Source of the DNA: Carya illinoinensis | Taxonomy: Eukaryota > Streptophyta > Magnoliopsida > Fagales > Juglandaceae | Assembly (NCBI RefSeq): GCF_018687715.1 | Contig: NC_056767.1 | Location: 4,346,001-4,410,000, forward strand | DNA length: 64,000 nucleotides | Direction of reading: 5' to 3' | Shown: positions 47,558 to 59,627 of the stretch, piece after piece | Layout: each line of letters begins with the position of its first letter | Numbering within the stretch: the stretch's first letter is position 1 | The notes under the pieces: model-generated | The model's input: only the letters and a program-made list of their open reading frames with translations | What the model was told of the DNA's origin: nothing | Database searches by the model: none | Position numbers and translations under genes: made by a program

Positions 47558-49157
47558 CTACACATCATAATGTACTCAAGATGAAATGTGACTGGAATAC
47601 GAAAGGACTGAAGTCCTGACGTAACATAACGTGAATTGAATATAACTTAGAATACATGACCAACTTGAGATAGAAACATTTCGTAACATGGCATAACATA
47701 TAATAGACAACATATTTAACATGACATACTTGCAACAGTGAATATTACATGACTTGGCTTACATGTAATAGATGACATACTTAGCATGACGTACTTGTAA
47801 TGTACAGTAATACATAACAGAATATATTATGTAACAGATAAAAATTGATGACAGAATAAATTCTGTATAATAGACAATTACATGATAACTTGACATGGCA
47901 TGACACATATGATAACATACATACATGCACTGTAGTTCTTTTACTTAGCATACATACACAGTAGACTGCTAGTAAGTTAAAAGCTAACTTACCTCGATCT
48001 CCGCGTTTGTTATTAAAACCTTAAGTGCGATCACGAGGAACTGTAATTAGTGATTCTAAAAGTTAGCACTAAATCACTAATAATTTGAAATATGGAAAAA
48101 TACTAACTTAAAGAGTAAAATTTTACTCTCTGCATGTAGGAAAATGACTGTTTTACTCATAACTTAAGGATTTTGCATACTAATTCCAAAAGTCACCAAA
48201 ATTTACATGCCTCATATAAATTTTATCCTCAATTCAAATATCAATTTAGAAAAATTTAAAACTAATCACAACTATTAAAACTCCATAGGGCCGAAATTCT
48301 CATATGCTATTTCTATTGATTTTTGTTTCCAACTTGTTTTGATCAACCTTTTGATCTATGACTTATAAATATGTGATCTTCAAACCAAACCATCACATGG
48401 TTTAAAAAGATGTCTTAAAACATATATAAGCTTCTAATTCAAGATCACATGGTTAAAAATTAACCAAAACATAAATTTAGCTAAGAACATCCACACTTTG
48501 ACTTATCTGAATATCTCTTTACATAAAATTTCATATCTTTGAAACTAACATCAAATATCTTCAAAATAATAATATAACATGTATATAAGATGCTTAGGAT
48601 CCTCCAATAAAATTATCAAAGTTATTAGAATAGGTTTAGACCACCAAAGAGTTAAACTTTCTCAAAACAGAAACTGTTTTTCCTCTTCCAGTTTCTAAGT
48701 TTCTAAATCTAAGAAAATCTTTCATCAAAACCTTTAATCATGCAAAAATCCTCAACCAATAGTCATATATACATGTTAACAATATTCCATAAAAATTTCG
48801 GACCAATATCTATCCATTAGCTTGGTCAAAAACTCCAAACTATAACATACTCTCCAGATTCACGCCCAGGATGACCTTTCCATGGGTAAAAATACTTTTG
48901 ACCGACCAAATGACCATGGAATGATACGAAAAATATATCTACGGAAACTAGACTCAAAGAGGAACAACTTATATGAATGAGACTTTATGATAAAACACTT
49001 ACAAAAGCTTCGAAATGGGTGTGCAAAAGAACTCCTAAAAGCTGTCCGAGAGAGAGTGTTTGGTATTCTTTCAATGGAAAGCATAAATGAAGATAATTTC
49101 GTGGGGAGGGGTGGCTGGAGATACTTGTGGATAAGATATGGAAGAGATGAGGCTGGA

Positions 49158-49251
49158 GTGAGAGTTAAGTGTAGGACTCTCTTACCCGAAGTGAGAGTTA
49201 AGTGTAGGACTCTCTTACCGGAGTGAGAGTGGAGTGTAGGACTCTCTTACC
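49158..49251. repeat. Three tandem 32-33 bp repeats in the LTR
   Basis: The units start GTGAGAGTTAAGTGTAGGAC at 49158 and 49191, and GTGAGAGTGGAGTGTAGGAC at 49223. Each contains GAGAGT...ACTCTC as a small inverted repeat. Confidence 0.85.
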
Positions 49252-49899
49252 TAATAATATCTACAAAAATTAACTCAAGATATTTTTTACCCAATAATAT
49301 CCACGAAATTAGCTTAAAATATTTTCTAAATGTGGAGTAGACTTGGAAGAGTAAGGTGGTTAAAATCTTTCCATGTGTATTTTAAATCTATGTTCTTAAG
49401 ATATTTTCCAAATGTGTATTTTGCTTAGGTGTCATGATCTCACACCTTGATTTCCTTCACAATTCCATCTAATGGTTTCTCTTTGTGCTAAGTATCTAAT
49501 ACTATTCATTATGTGTGGTTAAGATCTTGCCAAGTATCCAAATAAAATTTTGCTAACCTAATTTGGACATTTCACACTGTGATTTTGAAACCACTGCGTT
49601 TAGTACGTTTACCGAGATTACTATTCACTCCAAAAATAAATGTAATAAACTTAGTACTGAAAAATCTTAAATATTCAATTAAGCCTAGTGGTGTAGACTA
49701 TAATGTATTCTGACACTTCTAACTATCTCAAATAATTAAAATCGCGTTTCTGGCACCATAGTGAGTGATAACACTAACTATGTTGACAGGCTAAAACCTA
49801 TGCGATTAGTCGATTCGTGTAAACTTACGGAATTTTCACGAGGTTCTTAAGGTCAAAAGAAATTCCACAATTGAATTTCTAGCGGGTTGTTACACTAAC

Positions 49900-52566
49900 G
49901 ATGGTGGAGGAAGCCAGCAATGTTGAAGAGAGCAAAAAATTGCCACTCCCTCGGACTTCTTTGTATGGGAGGAGAGAAACTTTTTTCAGATTTACATTCA
50001 GATGGAGACTTCATTCTTTGTTTTAGTTTAAGAAAAAAGGGCAATATGGTCATTATGTAGAAAGGCACGTGCACACAAGAGGCTTGCAAGGGGAGTCCTC
50101 GTTTAGGATTGTACATAGCAGCACCTAGATTCCGTGTCTAGATTTGTCCCAGGATTGTTTAGAAAGTAGTCTTGTTCTTCTCGTCGCTGACAAATGTTGA
50201 GACAGAGCCGTTGGCAAATTGAACAAAGAGGGAAGATGAAGAACCGTAAGAGATAAGAGTTCCAGATGATATCAAACACATGAACAATCAGGTTAACTAG
50301 AATGATAAACAACATGTACTGTGAAGAATCCCACCACCATCACAAGTGTGGAGAAGAACTTCCATTCATGAATCACAGTGATATGTAAATCTCTTTTATG
50401 GCATCAAGAGCCCTCATGGACCAACGTCTAATCCCATGGGCTTTGCTTTGCCTTCTTCCCAGCCTTCCTGATCTATGGCTTCTATCTAGTTTGGTAACGT
50501 GCTTATGTCTACAAAGTTGTAGATGATTTTATTATGATGGGAAATCATAAAATATACTTTGGGGCAAAATCACGTTGTTTAGAATACTCAGAATACTCAT
50601 TAAGTACATATTTATAGTGTTATACAACAGAAATCTTAATTTTTACTTTTCTACATTATTCACTTGAGCGATGTGTCGTTGTCTCATTGAGCGAGCTATC
50701 GAGCGAGTGTCAAGCAAGCTTTTTGCCTAATGCTTTTTATAATCGCAAACAATGACAAAAAATCATAACATATCCTTATTGGGTCGAGTCATCAATTCAG
50801 GCCGACATTAACAAAACTCGATTCCACAAACCTATCAGCTTCTTCCTATCTTTTGCAGTTGCCTCTCATGTTGTCTCCCGCCAAGGATAACTACCTGTGT
50901 TGGAAGGTTGATTAGTTAGGACCCTAGCTAACTCCGTGGATAATAACTTTTCAGTGATGTTCATGGCAGTGCTCAGCCGTGGCACTGAAACGCTTGTTCT
51001 CTACCCATTCACATACTCAGGATTCGGTTCCAACTCTTTACACTCTCTACACATTATTGTACATGGCTGACTTGTATTGTATTGCATGCTAGGCGTCATT
51101 TGGCAACACATCCATTCTCAAGTATTAACTCGAATATTTTAAGATATTTTCTTTCCAAATATCACTTAAATATAAAATACTTTTAATTTCAAATTTTTAA
51201 CTTTTTTTATCTATTCATTACTTAATTATTACAAATTGTTAAACTCTAAACAAAACACAAAAAATAATACTACATTTTCAAATTGTAAAACAAAAATAAT
51301 ATTCAAACAATTATATTCAAATAATTTTTTAACTTTATAATATTTTTAATACAAACTATTTCATTTCTATTCACATATATACTAAGTATCAAGACGGGAC
51401 TTTATATTGTTGTGATATGAACTGCGCATCTTTTACACGTAGCTTTAGTCTTTTAATTTTTTTCTCACGTGATTGAGTGAATTTTCTTAGTAAATGATGT
51501 TTCTTATTCATAATTCTATAATTTTTCAAGTTTTAATTGGTATTTCATTTAAGTGTTCGACGAATGAAATAATTTAAAATATATGAAATCACTAATTGAA
51601 TTGAGAAAGATAAAACTCAAGATCAAACATATCATCAATTCTATAAAAACAATGTGGGTGGTTATGTATTGCATTTGTGGATTTAATATAAGTTAATTGT
51701 TAAGTAATGTTGAAATATAAACCGGAAGGTATTGTCTCCGTAGTCCTTATCACATAATCTCGTATTATTAAAATGAAAATTCTACTCATCGTCTATACAT
51801 TACGCACATACTTTTTTTTTATATCTTTTTATTTATTTATTCTTAACAGGTGTATAGTTTAAGGACGATAAATATAATAACTATATTAAAATTATTTCAT
51901 TATATTATAATGTGAGTATATCACAGCTCGTTTATATTCCATAAACGCTTAACGGTTGAGATTTCGTCCATGTCCTAGGGTTACAGAGACCAACAAAAGA
52001 AAATAGAACTATTCTACTAAGCAACCTTACACCATACAAATACTAAGGGAAAAAAAATAAAAAATAAAAGCATGTGTGTGGTGTAGGACTGTGTGGTGTA
52101 CGGCCATATTAATAGAATTCTCAATATCATAAATATATATATTTGCAATCATAGTAATAATTATTATTAAATTGTGATCAATGAAGACATTTCTCTCGGG
52201 TGCAACACGAGCTATATTTTTTTTTATCCTTGCTAGCAAAATGTGAAATAATAACATTGATAAATGCTACCATGTCGCCCTAATTATACCGTTCAATTTG
52301 TTGCATTGATATGGCACAATCACTTGGTGCCTCGCAGTTTAGTAAAAAAAATTAATAAAATCTAAAAAATTATATATTTAAAATAAAATGGACTTGAGAA
52401 TATCAAAAAAGAAAATTGAAATCTTATATAGGATAAAGTGAACAGTATAATTGGAGAGGCATAGTAGCATTACTCAATAAGATTCACGATTAAAAGAGAC
52501 CTTACATACGTATTTAATATTATATCTACTTATCTCGATTGCTCTTTTTAAATAGGTCTTGAACTA
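49900..52566. other. Intergenic region, right flank of the LTR element
   Basis: 49900-49960 continues the sequence interrupted by the retrotransposon (GGTGGAGG words on both sides of the insertion). No gene is recognised in 50100-52260. Family-related AT-rich repeat sequence lies at about 51090-51400, and a TIR MITE at 52263-52471. Confidence 0.5.
52263..52471. repeat. MITE with about 33-bp terminal inverted repeats
   Basis: The left end AATGCTACCATGTCGCCCTA then ATTATACCGTTCA mirrors the right end, whose reverse complement is AATGCTACTATGCCTCTCCA then ATTATACTGTTCA. Confidence 0.75.
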
Positions 52567-53835
52567 GTTAATGTGAGATAGTTTTAGGTTCCGTTTAGAT
52601 GCTAAAAGTATTCTACATCATTTATAATTAATAGTAAAATAATTTATAAATGATAATAAACTATTTATAAATAATAGTAAAGCAGTTTAATGTCATTTCC
52701 CGCTCAAAAAAGTCAAACTAGTTACAATAATTTCTTCATCTGATCTTTTATAATTTGAACCAAGTTGCTTAAAAGGAAAATGACATCAAGCATGCCAACC
52801 AAAGATCTGATCTGCACCTTGAATTGGTGTTATCAGCAGGTACCCAAACAAAACCTCCCACGTCCAACACAACCAAAAACACCTCGCTATATGGACAAGG
52901 AAGACGCAGATATTAACGAAACGGTTAGAAATATATCTTATTTTATCTCGTTTTATTTTATTTTATTTTTAAATATTATTTAAATATAAATATTTTCAAA
53001 TTAATCATTATAAATTTTTTAAATTTTTAAACAAAAACAAAATTCAAATTTTTTAAATTTCAAAATAAAAATAATATTAAAAATTTATATTCTAACAATA
53101 TTTTAATTTTATAATTATTGTAAATCAATTGAAAAGAGAGAAAACTTCAATAGAGAGAGAATGAGAGAGAGGCTCTGTATTATTGATCTCAATGAACCTA
53201 AAAATATCTTTATATATATTGGAGTACAAAAATCTTAATTGACGGCTAAGACCTGTCAATAATGACGACTAAATGTGATCATACAATATAAGTTTATCTA
53301 TAACAATAATTCTTTTATTCAACTTTTTTTCTCTACTTTCACAAAACCCAATAAATACTTAACTCAAATTATCTTACTACCATTCATAAACCATTTTATA
53401 ATTATTCACAAAATTCTCAACCTATCTCATTCCCCAAACATTTCCTAAAGGAATGGTTGGAGACGCGCAGATGAGATAGGAAATTCTCAAAAAACTTTAT
53501 AATTTTATTTATCAAGTATCACTCAAACATAAAATATTTTTCAAATTCAAAATTTTTTAACTTTTTCATCTAATCATTATCTAAAAAAAAAAAAACCAAT
53601 ACAACTTTTACAAGCTATATAAAAAACACAAAAATCAATAAACTTTTTACAAATTTTAAAATAAAAATAATATTAAAAAATAGTATTAAAAACTAAATTC
53701 AAATAATTTTTTAATTTTATAATATTATATTCAAAAAAATTTTTTTTATCTCCTTTTCCAAAATCTAATATAATATCTTCATTCAAATGATTTTATTATC
53801 ATTTACAGAATTCTATAATATTCCAATCATCTTTT
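52567..53835 (+). repeat. Segmental duplication, copy 1
   Basis: Collinear with 54717-56617, starting GTTAATGTGAG-TAGTTTTAGG in both. It includes the well conserved block CCAACCAAAGATCTGATCTG...GAATTGGTGTTATCA...ACAAAACCTCCCACGT. It ends at GAATTCTATAATATTCCAAT. This copy has an extra segment at about 53119-53305. Confidence 0.8.
53119..53305 (+). mobile_element. Small LTR-like insertion in duplication copy 1
   Basis: Absent from copy 2 at the matching site. It starts TGTAAATCAATTG and ends CTATAACA, so it has TG...CA termini, with GAGAGAGAATGAGAGAG and TTATTGATCTCAATGAA inside. Flanks ATTAT and ATAAT match only imperfectly. Probably a short solo LTR. Confidence 0.45.
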
Positions 53836-54019
53836 GGTTGAAAGGATGAAGTAAACCCTTATTACCCCATATGTCAAAGACTAAAATCCCTTCTTTCCCT
53901 TACTTCTCATATTTTGGAAATTGCTTTTTTTTATTAACTCTATTTTAAGATCTCTACACCACACACCAATAACATGACATAATTTGATTTAAAAGATAAA
54001 TTTTAAAATTGAATCATAC

Positions 54020-54713
54020 TGTTAGAGGGATTTTTGTCGCAAAGTCCAAATGGGCTCTCAAGGCCTAGCCCATCAAATGGGATTTCACTAGAGGACAAAA
54101 GAGTGAAAAATGAGGAAAACGAAAAAATGAGAGAATGCATAGTGATGACAAGATGACAAGAGGAAAATAAGGAAAAAGACATGAAGGAGGGTGACTGACA
54201 TAAAGGAAGGGAAATGAGGAAACAAAAGGGGTGAGACGAACAACTTAAAGAGGGACTTTTCGGGCAAACCTTTTGTTAGACTTTAGGAGCAAGCTTATCA
54301 AGAAGGCTTCTTCAACCTCCAAACACGAGTTTCAGCAATGGAGTTGAGACTGAGAAGAGAGATCTATTAAATCTACTGTACAATGAGGATGAGAGAATAT
54401 GAGAGACTGTAAATCAAGCTTATTACAGTGGATCTCCCCTCCCCAAGTCCCCGTAGACGTAGGCCAAGTGTTGAACCATATAAATCTGTGTTTATCTCCT
54501 TTTATTTTCCTACATATATCTATCATTCACCACTATGGGCACACACACGGACTCCGTACAACTGCATTGGAGCAGCCAGAGGCCCACGTAGCTTCAACCT
54601 AGGCCCATCATACTGAAGCCCACACAGCACCAATCCAGACCTTATGCCACCTTAGCATGTCGGGGAGGGATCCCTCTCCCCTTCTAGACCTTTGACAAAA
54701 ATCGTCTTTAACA
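54020..54713 (+). mobile_element. Solo-LTR-like segment at the duplication junction
   Basis: It starts TGTTAGAGGGATTTTTGTCG and ends AAATCGTCTTTAACA, giving TGTTA...TAACA termini typical of LTRs. There are no internal coding traces. The 5-bp flanks (CATAC, TTGGT) do not match. It ends three bases before copy 2 of the segmental duplication begins. Confidence 0.55.
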
Positions 54714-54778
54714 TTGGTTAATGTGAGGTAGTTTTAGGTTCCGTTTAGATGTTAAAAGTATTCCACATCATCCATAAA

Positions 54779-55384
54779 TAGGGATGATAAATGGTCGGTT
54801 CGGATCGGACCGAGCCTAAGACCAGTCTGTCTCAGTCCTTTTAGAGGACCAAAAAGTTCAGGTCCCAGTATAGAGTTTTTCCATCGTAGACCTAACCGAA
54901 TGAAAAATAAAAAGAAAAAATATATTATATATATTATTTATATAATAATTGTATACTTTATTATGTAATTTTCATATAACCTATCACCATTAAAAATATA
55001 AAGTTTTAAATATGTTATTAACAAATTAATATTTTATCAATTAACTAATATATATTATCAATTAACTAATTATATAATTATAAATTAATAATGTAATTTT
55101 CATCTAATTTATTATCATTGATCATATAAAATATTATTTTATTGAGTTAGTTACATAATCCACATTAATAAATCACTTAATTTTAATTTAATATTTTTAA
55201 TAAAAACTTTTTATCAATCAATTTTTTTTTTTAAAAAATAAAAAAAAATAGGTTAGACCGACCAGACTGATAGCTACTGGTCCGGTCCGATCCCTAGGGA
55301 TATTTGGTTCGATCCAGTCCGAAAAAAATGATAGATCGAAAATTTATCCTTTGAGCAGATCAGATCGGATCGTTTCCATCTCTA
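54779..55384. mobile_element. Non-autonomous hAT-like transposon with 8-bp target duplication
   Basis: The 606-bp insert starts TAGGGATGATAAATGG and ends CCATCTCTA (reverse complement TAGAGATGG), flanked by TCCATAAA (54771-54778) and TCTATAAA (55385-55392), which match at 7 of 8 bases. Subterminal GGATCGGACCGAG and GATCCGATCTGATC words lie near both ends. The interior is AT-rich and non-coding. The 8-bp duplication and TAGGGATG-type ends fit hAT, and the empty site is preserved in duplication copy 1. Confidence 0.75.
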
Positions 55385-55550
55385 TCTATAAATAATAGTT
55401 AAATAGTTTATAAATAATAATAAACTATTTATGATATTTATAAACTATTTATGATTAGAAGTAATTTAAGAAAGCTTAATGTCACTTCCCGCTCAAATGA
55501 AGTCAAACTGGTTGCAATAACTTCTTCACTTCTTCATCTGATCTTTTATA

Positions 55551-55730
55551 AGAAAAATGATATTTTTAGTAGTAGTTGTGCAAGCAGCATGTAGTTGTTT
55601 TGAAAAAAATAAATTAATATGAGACTCATATGAAAAAAAATTAATTTTTTAATCGTGAACTTTACTCTTTTTTAAAATAATTACATAATATTTATAATTT
55701 TATAACTGTATATAACATTGCTCTTTTTAT
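55551..55730. repeat. Family B MITE inserted in duplication copy 2
   Basis: It begins AGAAAAATGATATTTTTAGT, has the AAAAAATTAATTTTTTAATC centre and ends near ATAACATTGCTC. It sits between CTTTTATA and TTTTTATA. Copy 1 reads straight through (CTTTTATAATTTGAACC). Confidence 0.65.
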
Positions 55731-56617
55731 AATTTGGATCCAAGTGGCTTAAAAAGAAAATGACAGTAAGCATACCAACCAAAGATCTGATCTGCACCCT
55801 GAATTGGTGTTATCATTAAGTACCCAAACAAAACCTCCCACGTGCAACACAACCAAAAAGCCACCTTCCTATACGGACAAGCAAGATGAGATATTTGAGA
55901 AAATGTTTACAAACATATCTTATATTATTTTATCTTATTTTATTTCATTCTTAAATATTATTTAAATATAAATATTTTAAAATTAATTATTATAATTTTT
56001 CAACTTTTCAAACAAAAAATAATTTAATTTTTTCAAATTCTAAAACAAAAATAATATTAAAAATTTTTATTATAACAATATTTTAATTTTATAATATTTT
56101 TTATTATAATTTTTCTCTCTACTTTCACAAAACCGAATAAATACTTAACTCAAATTATCTTATTACTATTTACAAACTATTTTTTACTATTCACAAAATT
56201 CTTATCTCATCTCATTTCCTAAGCATCTCCTAAGGAAACAGTTGGATACCCGTAGATGAGACATGAAATTCTAAAAAAAAAATTATAATTTCATTACCAA
56301 ATATCACTCAAAACATTAAATGTTTGTCAAATTCAAAATTTTTAACTTTTTCATATAATTATTATCTAAACCAAAAAAAAAAAAACAATACAAATTTTAT
56401 AAGCTATATAACAAAACACAAAAATCAATACACTTTTTACAAATTTTAAAACAAAAATAATAGTAAAAAATAGTATTAAAAATTAAATTCAAATAATTTT
56501 AAATTTTTTAATATTTTATTCATTTTTTTAATCTTATTTCCCAAAATCTTAATATAATATTTTCATTTAAACGATTTTATTACTATTTACAGAATTCTAT
56601 GATATTCCAATTATCTA

Positions 56618-58335
56618 AACTAGGCTTTAAATTACACATTTTTTTTATTAATACAAGTTTTCCAAACAAAGTTATTATGAAAGGTTATTTGTATAATAAG
56701 ATAAGATGATATAGTTTTAGATGAAAGTTGAAAATTGAATAAAATATTCTTATAATATTATTTTTTTAATATTTTTATTATTTTAAAATTTAAAATAATT
56801 AAATTATAATTTTAAAAAATTAAATTATTTATTATATTTTACATAAAAATTTAAAAAAATTATAATAAAAAAATTAAATCAGATGAGTTAAAAATATTTC
56901 TTAACCCAAAAGCTTCCTCTTAAAAGTCTACCAAAGTTGGCAAATCAATTAAAGAAAAATTTCTCCCATCCGATAGTTCCCAGATTGTGAACGTAAAGTC
57001 TCACATCTAAAATATCTTTATTTGTACAACTTGTAGGCAGCACTTCACCACCTCTCAATATTCCAAAAAGATAAAGCAATCTAAAATGGCGGCCACGTCA
57101 TGTAAGTCATGTGGTACAAATTGGTCCTAAAAATTAAAGGCGGCAATTCGTGTTTACATATATGTTCATGTAGTCTCAAATTATAAATATTTGATCGTAT
57201 TAATTAATTTAAACACGACTTAGATTATGAATATTTAATTATATTAATTAATTTAAACACAACTCTTTAAGTTAAACTAGTTAAATTATCAAAACTTAAC
57301 ACGATCTCGCATAAACTATTTGACAATATAATTACAATTTAAAAAAAATTAAGGCCTCGTTTATTTTCAAACATAAGATGAGATAAGTTGAATAAAATAT
57401 TATTAGAATATATTATTTTTGTATTGAAATTTGAAAAAGTTATATTGAGATTTTAAAAAGTTGAATTATTTATTTTATTTTGTAAGAGGATTTGAAAAAG
57501 TTTTAATGATTAAGATAAAATGAGATGAGATGAGATGAAAATTTTATGAAAGTGAACAAAGCCTAAATGAATTATTGCAGGTAATTGATTTAAATTAAAC
57601 AAATTGATATACTTATTAATCATATCTTAACGGATCAATAATCTTGACCCGCAATCATTTATATCAGATTCAATTTTACTAATTTTTACTTATCAGTCAT
57701 ATCTTAACAGATCAATCATCTTGACCCGCGTTCATTTATATCAAATCCAACTTTACTAATTTTCTATTGTATGTATTGAATTTGGAAAATGATAGGGCCA
57801 CCGCTAGCCCTATTTTATTTTTTTTTTAATTTTTTCTTTTTCTTAATGATTAAGAAATTTTTTTTAATATTATTATAATTTTTTTATATTTTTTTAAAAT
57901 GTTTAAAAGTATTAAAAAAAATTTAAAAAAAATTTAAAAAGTAAAAAAGAATTTTTACCTAACAGTAACTCCAGTGGGAGCCATCAACGGTGCCTATAGC
58001 ATCGTCTATTGAATTTTTAAATCATGTAACGTATTATGACCCTTGACAAGACATACGTAAACGTAGTTAGGTGAATCTCAATCAAGTGGTTGCTTTATGT
58101 GCAGACAAAAGAGCAAAAGGAGGTGGCATTTCAGCTCTTTTTGTGCTCGACTACAAGTCTTCGACACGGTGATCAAATGTAGACAACGGAAGTGGGTGTG
58201 GTTAGGAAGACACTCGATTGAATAATTAGTTGGCATTTAGTCCCTTACAAGTATTGTAAACGACAAAATGACCCACAATTATTAATTATTTGGAATTGAG
58301 CCTGTCAAAAATTATTATTTATCTGGCATTCAACC
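56618..58335. other. AT-rich intergenic region with two MITE family A copies
   Basis: No gene seen. Family A copies are at about 56690-56900 and 57352-57565. A possible further MITE at about 57788-58003 has weakly inverted ends (TGATAGGGCCACCG, and TGCTATAGGCACCG on the reverse strand). Confidence 0.5.
57352..57565. repeat. MITE family A copy
   Basis: It starts GGCCTCGTTTATTTTCAAAC and contains GAATAAAATATTATTAGAAT, TTGAATTATTTATTTTATTT and GATGAGATGAGATGAAA. It ends AAAGTGAACAAAGCC. Confidence 0.65.
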
Positions 58336-59627
58336 TGTTAAAGTACTTGTTTTGTCATCAAGGAATCAAGCATGAATAAAAAGAAAATAAATTCACATTA
58401 AAATTATAAAATAATATTATAAATTTCTTAAAAATTTAAAATTAGGATTAAGTCTCAAAATTAATATTTTATCATAAAGCATTAAAATATATTTTCTACA
58501 TATGCATTAATATTTTGAAAATTAAATTTGAAAATTTTGAAAGATGATTGATTGTCATCTTTCACATGTGCATTACATGATTAAATGTTTGAATTTTGAA
58601 AATATTAAAAATGATTGATTATTATCTTTCATATGTGCATATTTTATTTGAATATTTTTAAAAGTGATTGATTTTTTTTTACTTATGCAAAAGGTAGATG
58701 TTTTTGTTTGAAAAATTTGAAAAGTAAAGTGTACTCCTTTTGGCATATACAAAAAGTAAAAAGATTAGTTTTGAAATTTTTGAAAAGTAAAATGTACTTC
58801 TTTTGGCATTTGTAAATAGTAAAAAGATTAGGTTTGAAATTTTTGAAAAGTAAAGTGTGCTCCTTTTGTCATATGTAAAAAATAAAAAGATTAGGTTTGA
58901 TTTTTTTGAAAAGTGAATAATGTTATTTTTAACATGTGAATATTTTTAAATTTAAATATGAAGTCTCATATGCCTATAAATAGATCATTTGAGAGTTTCA
59001 CATTTACAACACCAATAGTATACAACATTCATTCAAAGTTTTTATTCTCTTTTCTCTAAACATTGAGCCTTAACCTTTTTTCATTTTGAGAGATATAGTT
59101 TGTATTGTATTGTTCTTATTTTACTCATTGATGAGTGTTTTCTGATAACTTACCCAATATCAGGTCTTATATCAATAAAAGAGTGTGTATAACCCTTGTG
59201 CTTATAGAAAGTATTCTACACAGAGAATAGTTGAATCACCACGTGTAAAGTGATTGCAAGTGTAGAGGATGTTCTACACGGATCCTTTGTAGCGGTGTTG
59301 TTCAAAGGTATAATAGATTTCTATCTCCACCTGAAGGTGGTTGAATAGTGAATTTAGGGATCCTCAAGGGGTAGCTTAAGGCGATGACTTAGGCAGTGGG
59401 GCCGAATCTCGTTAACATATTGAGTTTGCCTATCTCTTATCGTTACTCTTTATATTTATTGTTATTTCGTATTTTGTTTATATTTTATATTGTATATTTG
59501 ATTTATAATTGTTATTTTTTTAATACAACTCAATTCATATTCCCTCTTATGTTAGTCATCTAGACAACAATTGATATCAGAGTAAGGGCTCTGTTATATA
59601 TTTAATTATATTTTGAATTAAAATCTT

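Larger units (their letters stand above)
45324..49894 (-). mobile_element. LTR retrotransposon with large internal deletion, reverse orientation
   Basis: Flanked by a perfect 5-bp duplication CTAAC (45319-45323 and 49895-49899). Read on the minus strand, a 3393-bp LTR (49894 down to 46502) starts TGTAACAACCCGC and ends GGGGGCGTCACA. Three bases later comes the Met-tRNA primer site TGGTATCAGAGC. Then about 0.9 kb of internal sequence follows, with a gag zinc-knuckle trace. Last come the final 263 bp of the second LTR (45586 down to 45324). All of pol and over 90% of the second LTR are missing. The two shared 263-bp segments differ at only one base that I can see, so insertion was recent. The TGTAACA-type termini and primer site suggest a Gypsy-type element, but no pol remains to prove it. 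Confidence 0.88.
46502..49894 (-). repeat. Full-length 5' LTR, 3393 bp
   Basis: TG...CA termini, next to the primer site on one side and target duplication on the other. It contains the seven-copy palindromic array at 47188-47557, a degenerate ACATGAC/ACTTGACATG-rich stretch at about 47580-47950, and three 33-bp repeats at 49158-49251. No gene is seen. Confidence 0.85.
54717..56617 (+). repeat. Segmental duplication, copy 2
   Basis: Collinear with 52567-53835 but enlarged by a hAT-like insertion (54779-55384) and a family B MITE (about 55551-55730). Both are absent at the matching points of copy 1. Confidence 0.8.

Noticed and set aside
54020..54713. Simple solo LTR produced by normal insertion and excision
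   Set aside because: The 5-bp flanks CATAC and TTGGT do not match, so I prefer an origin linked to the duplication junction.
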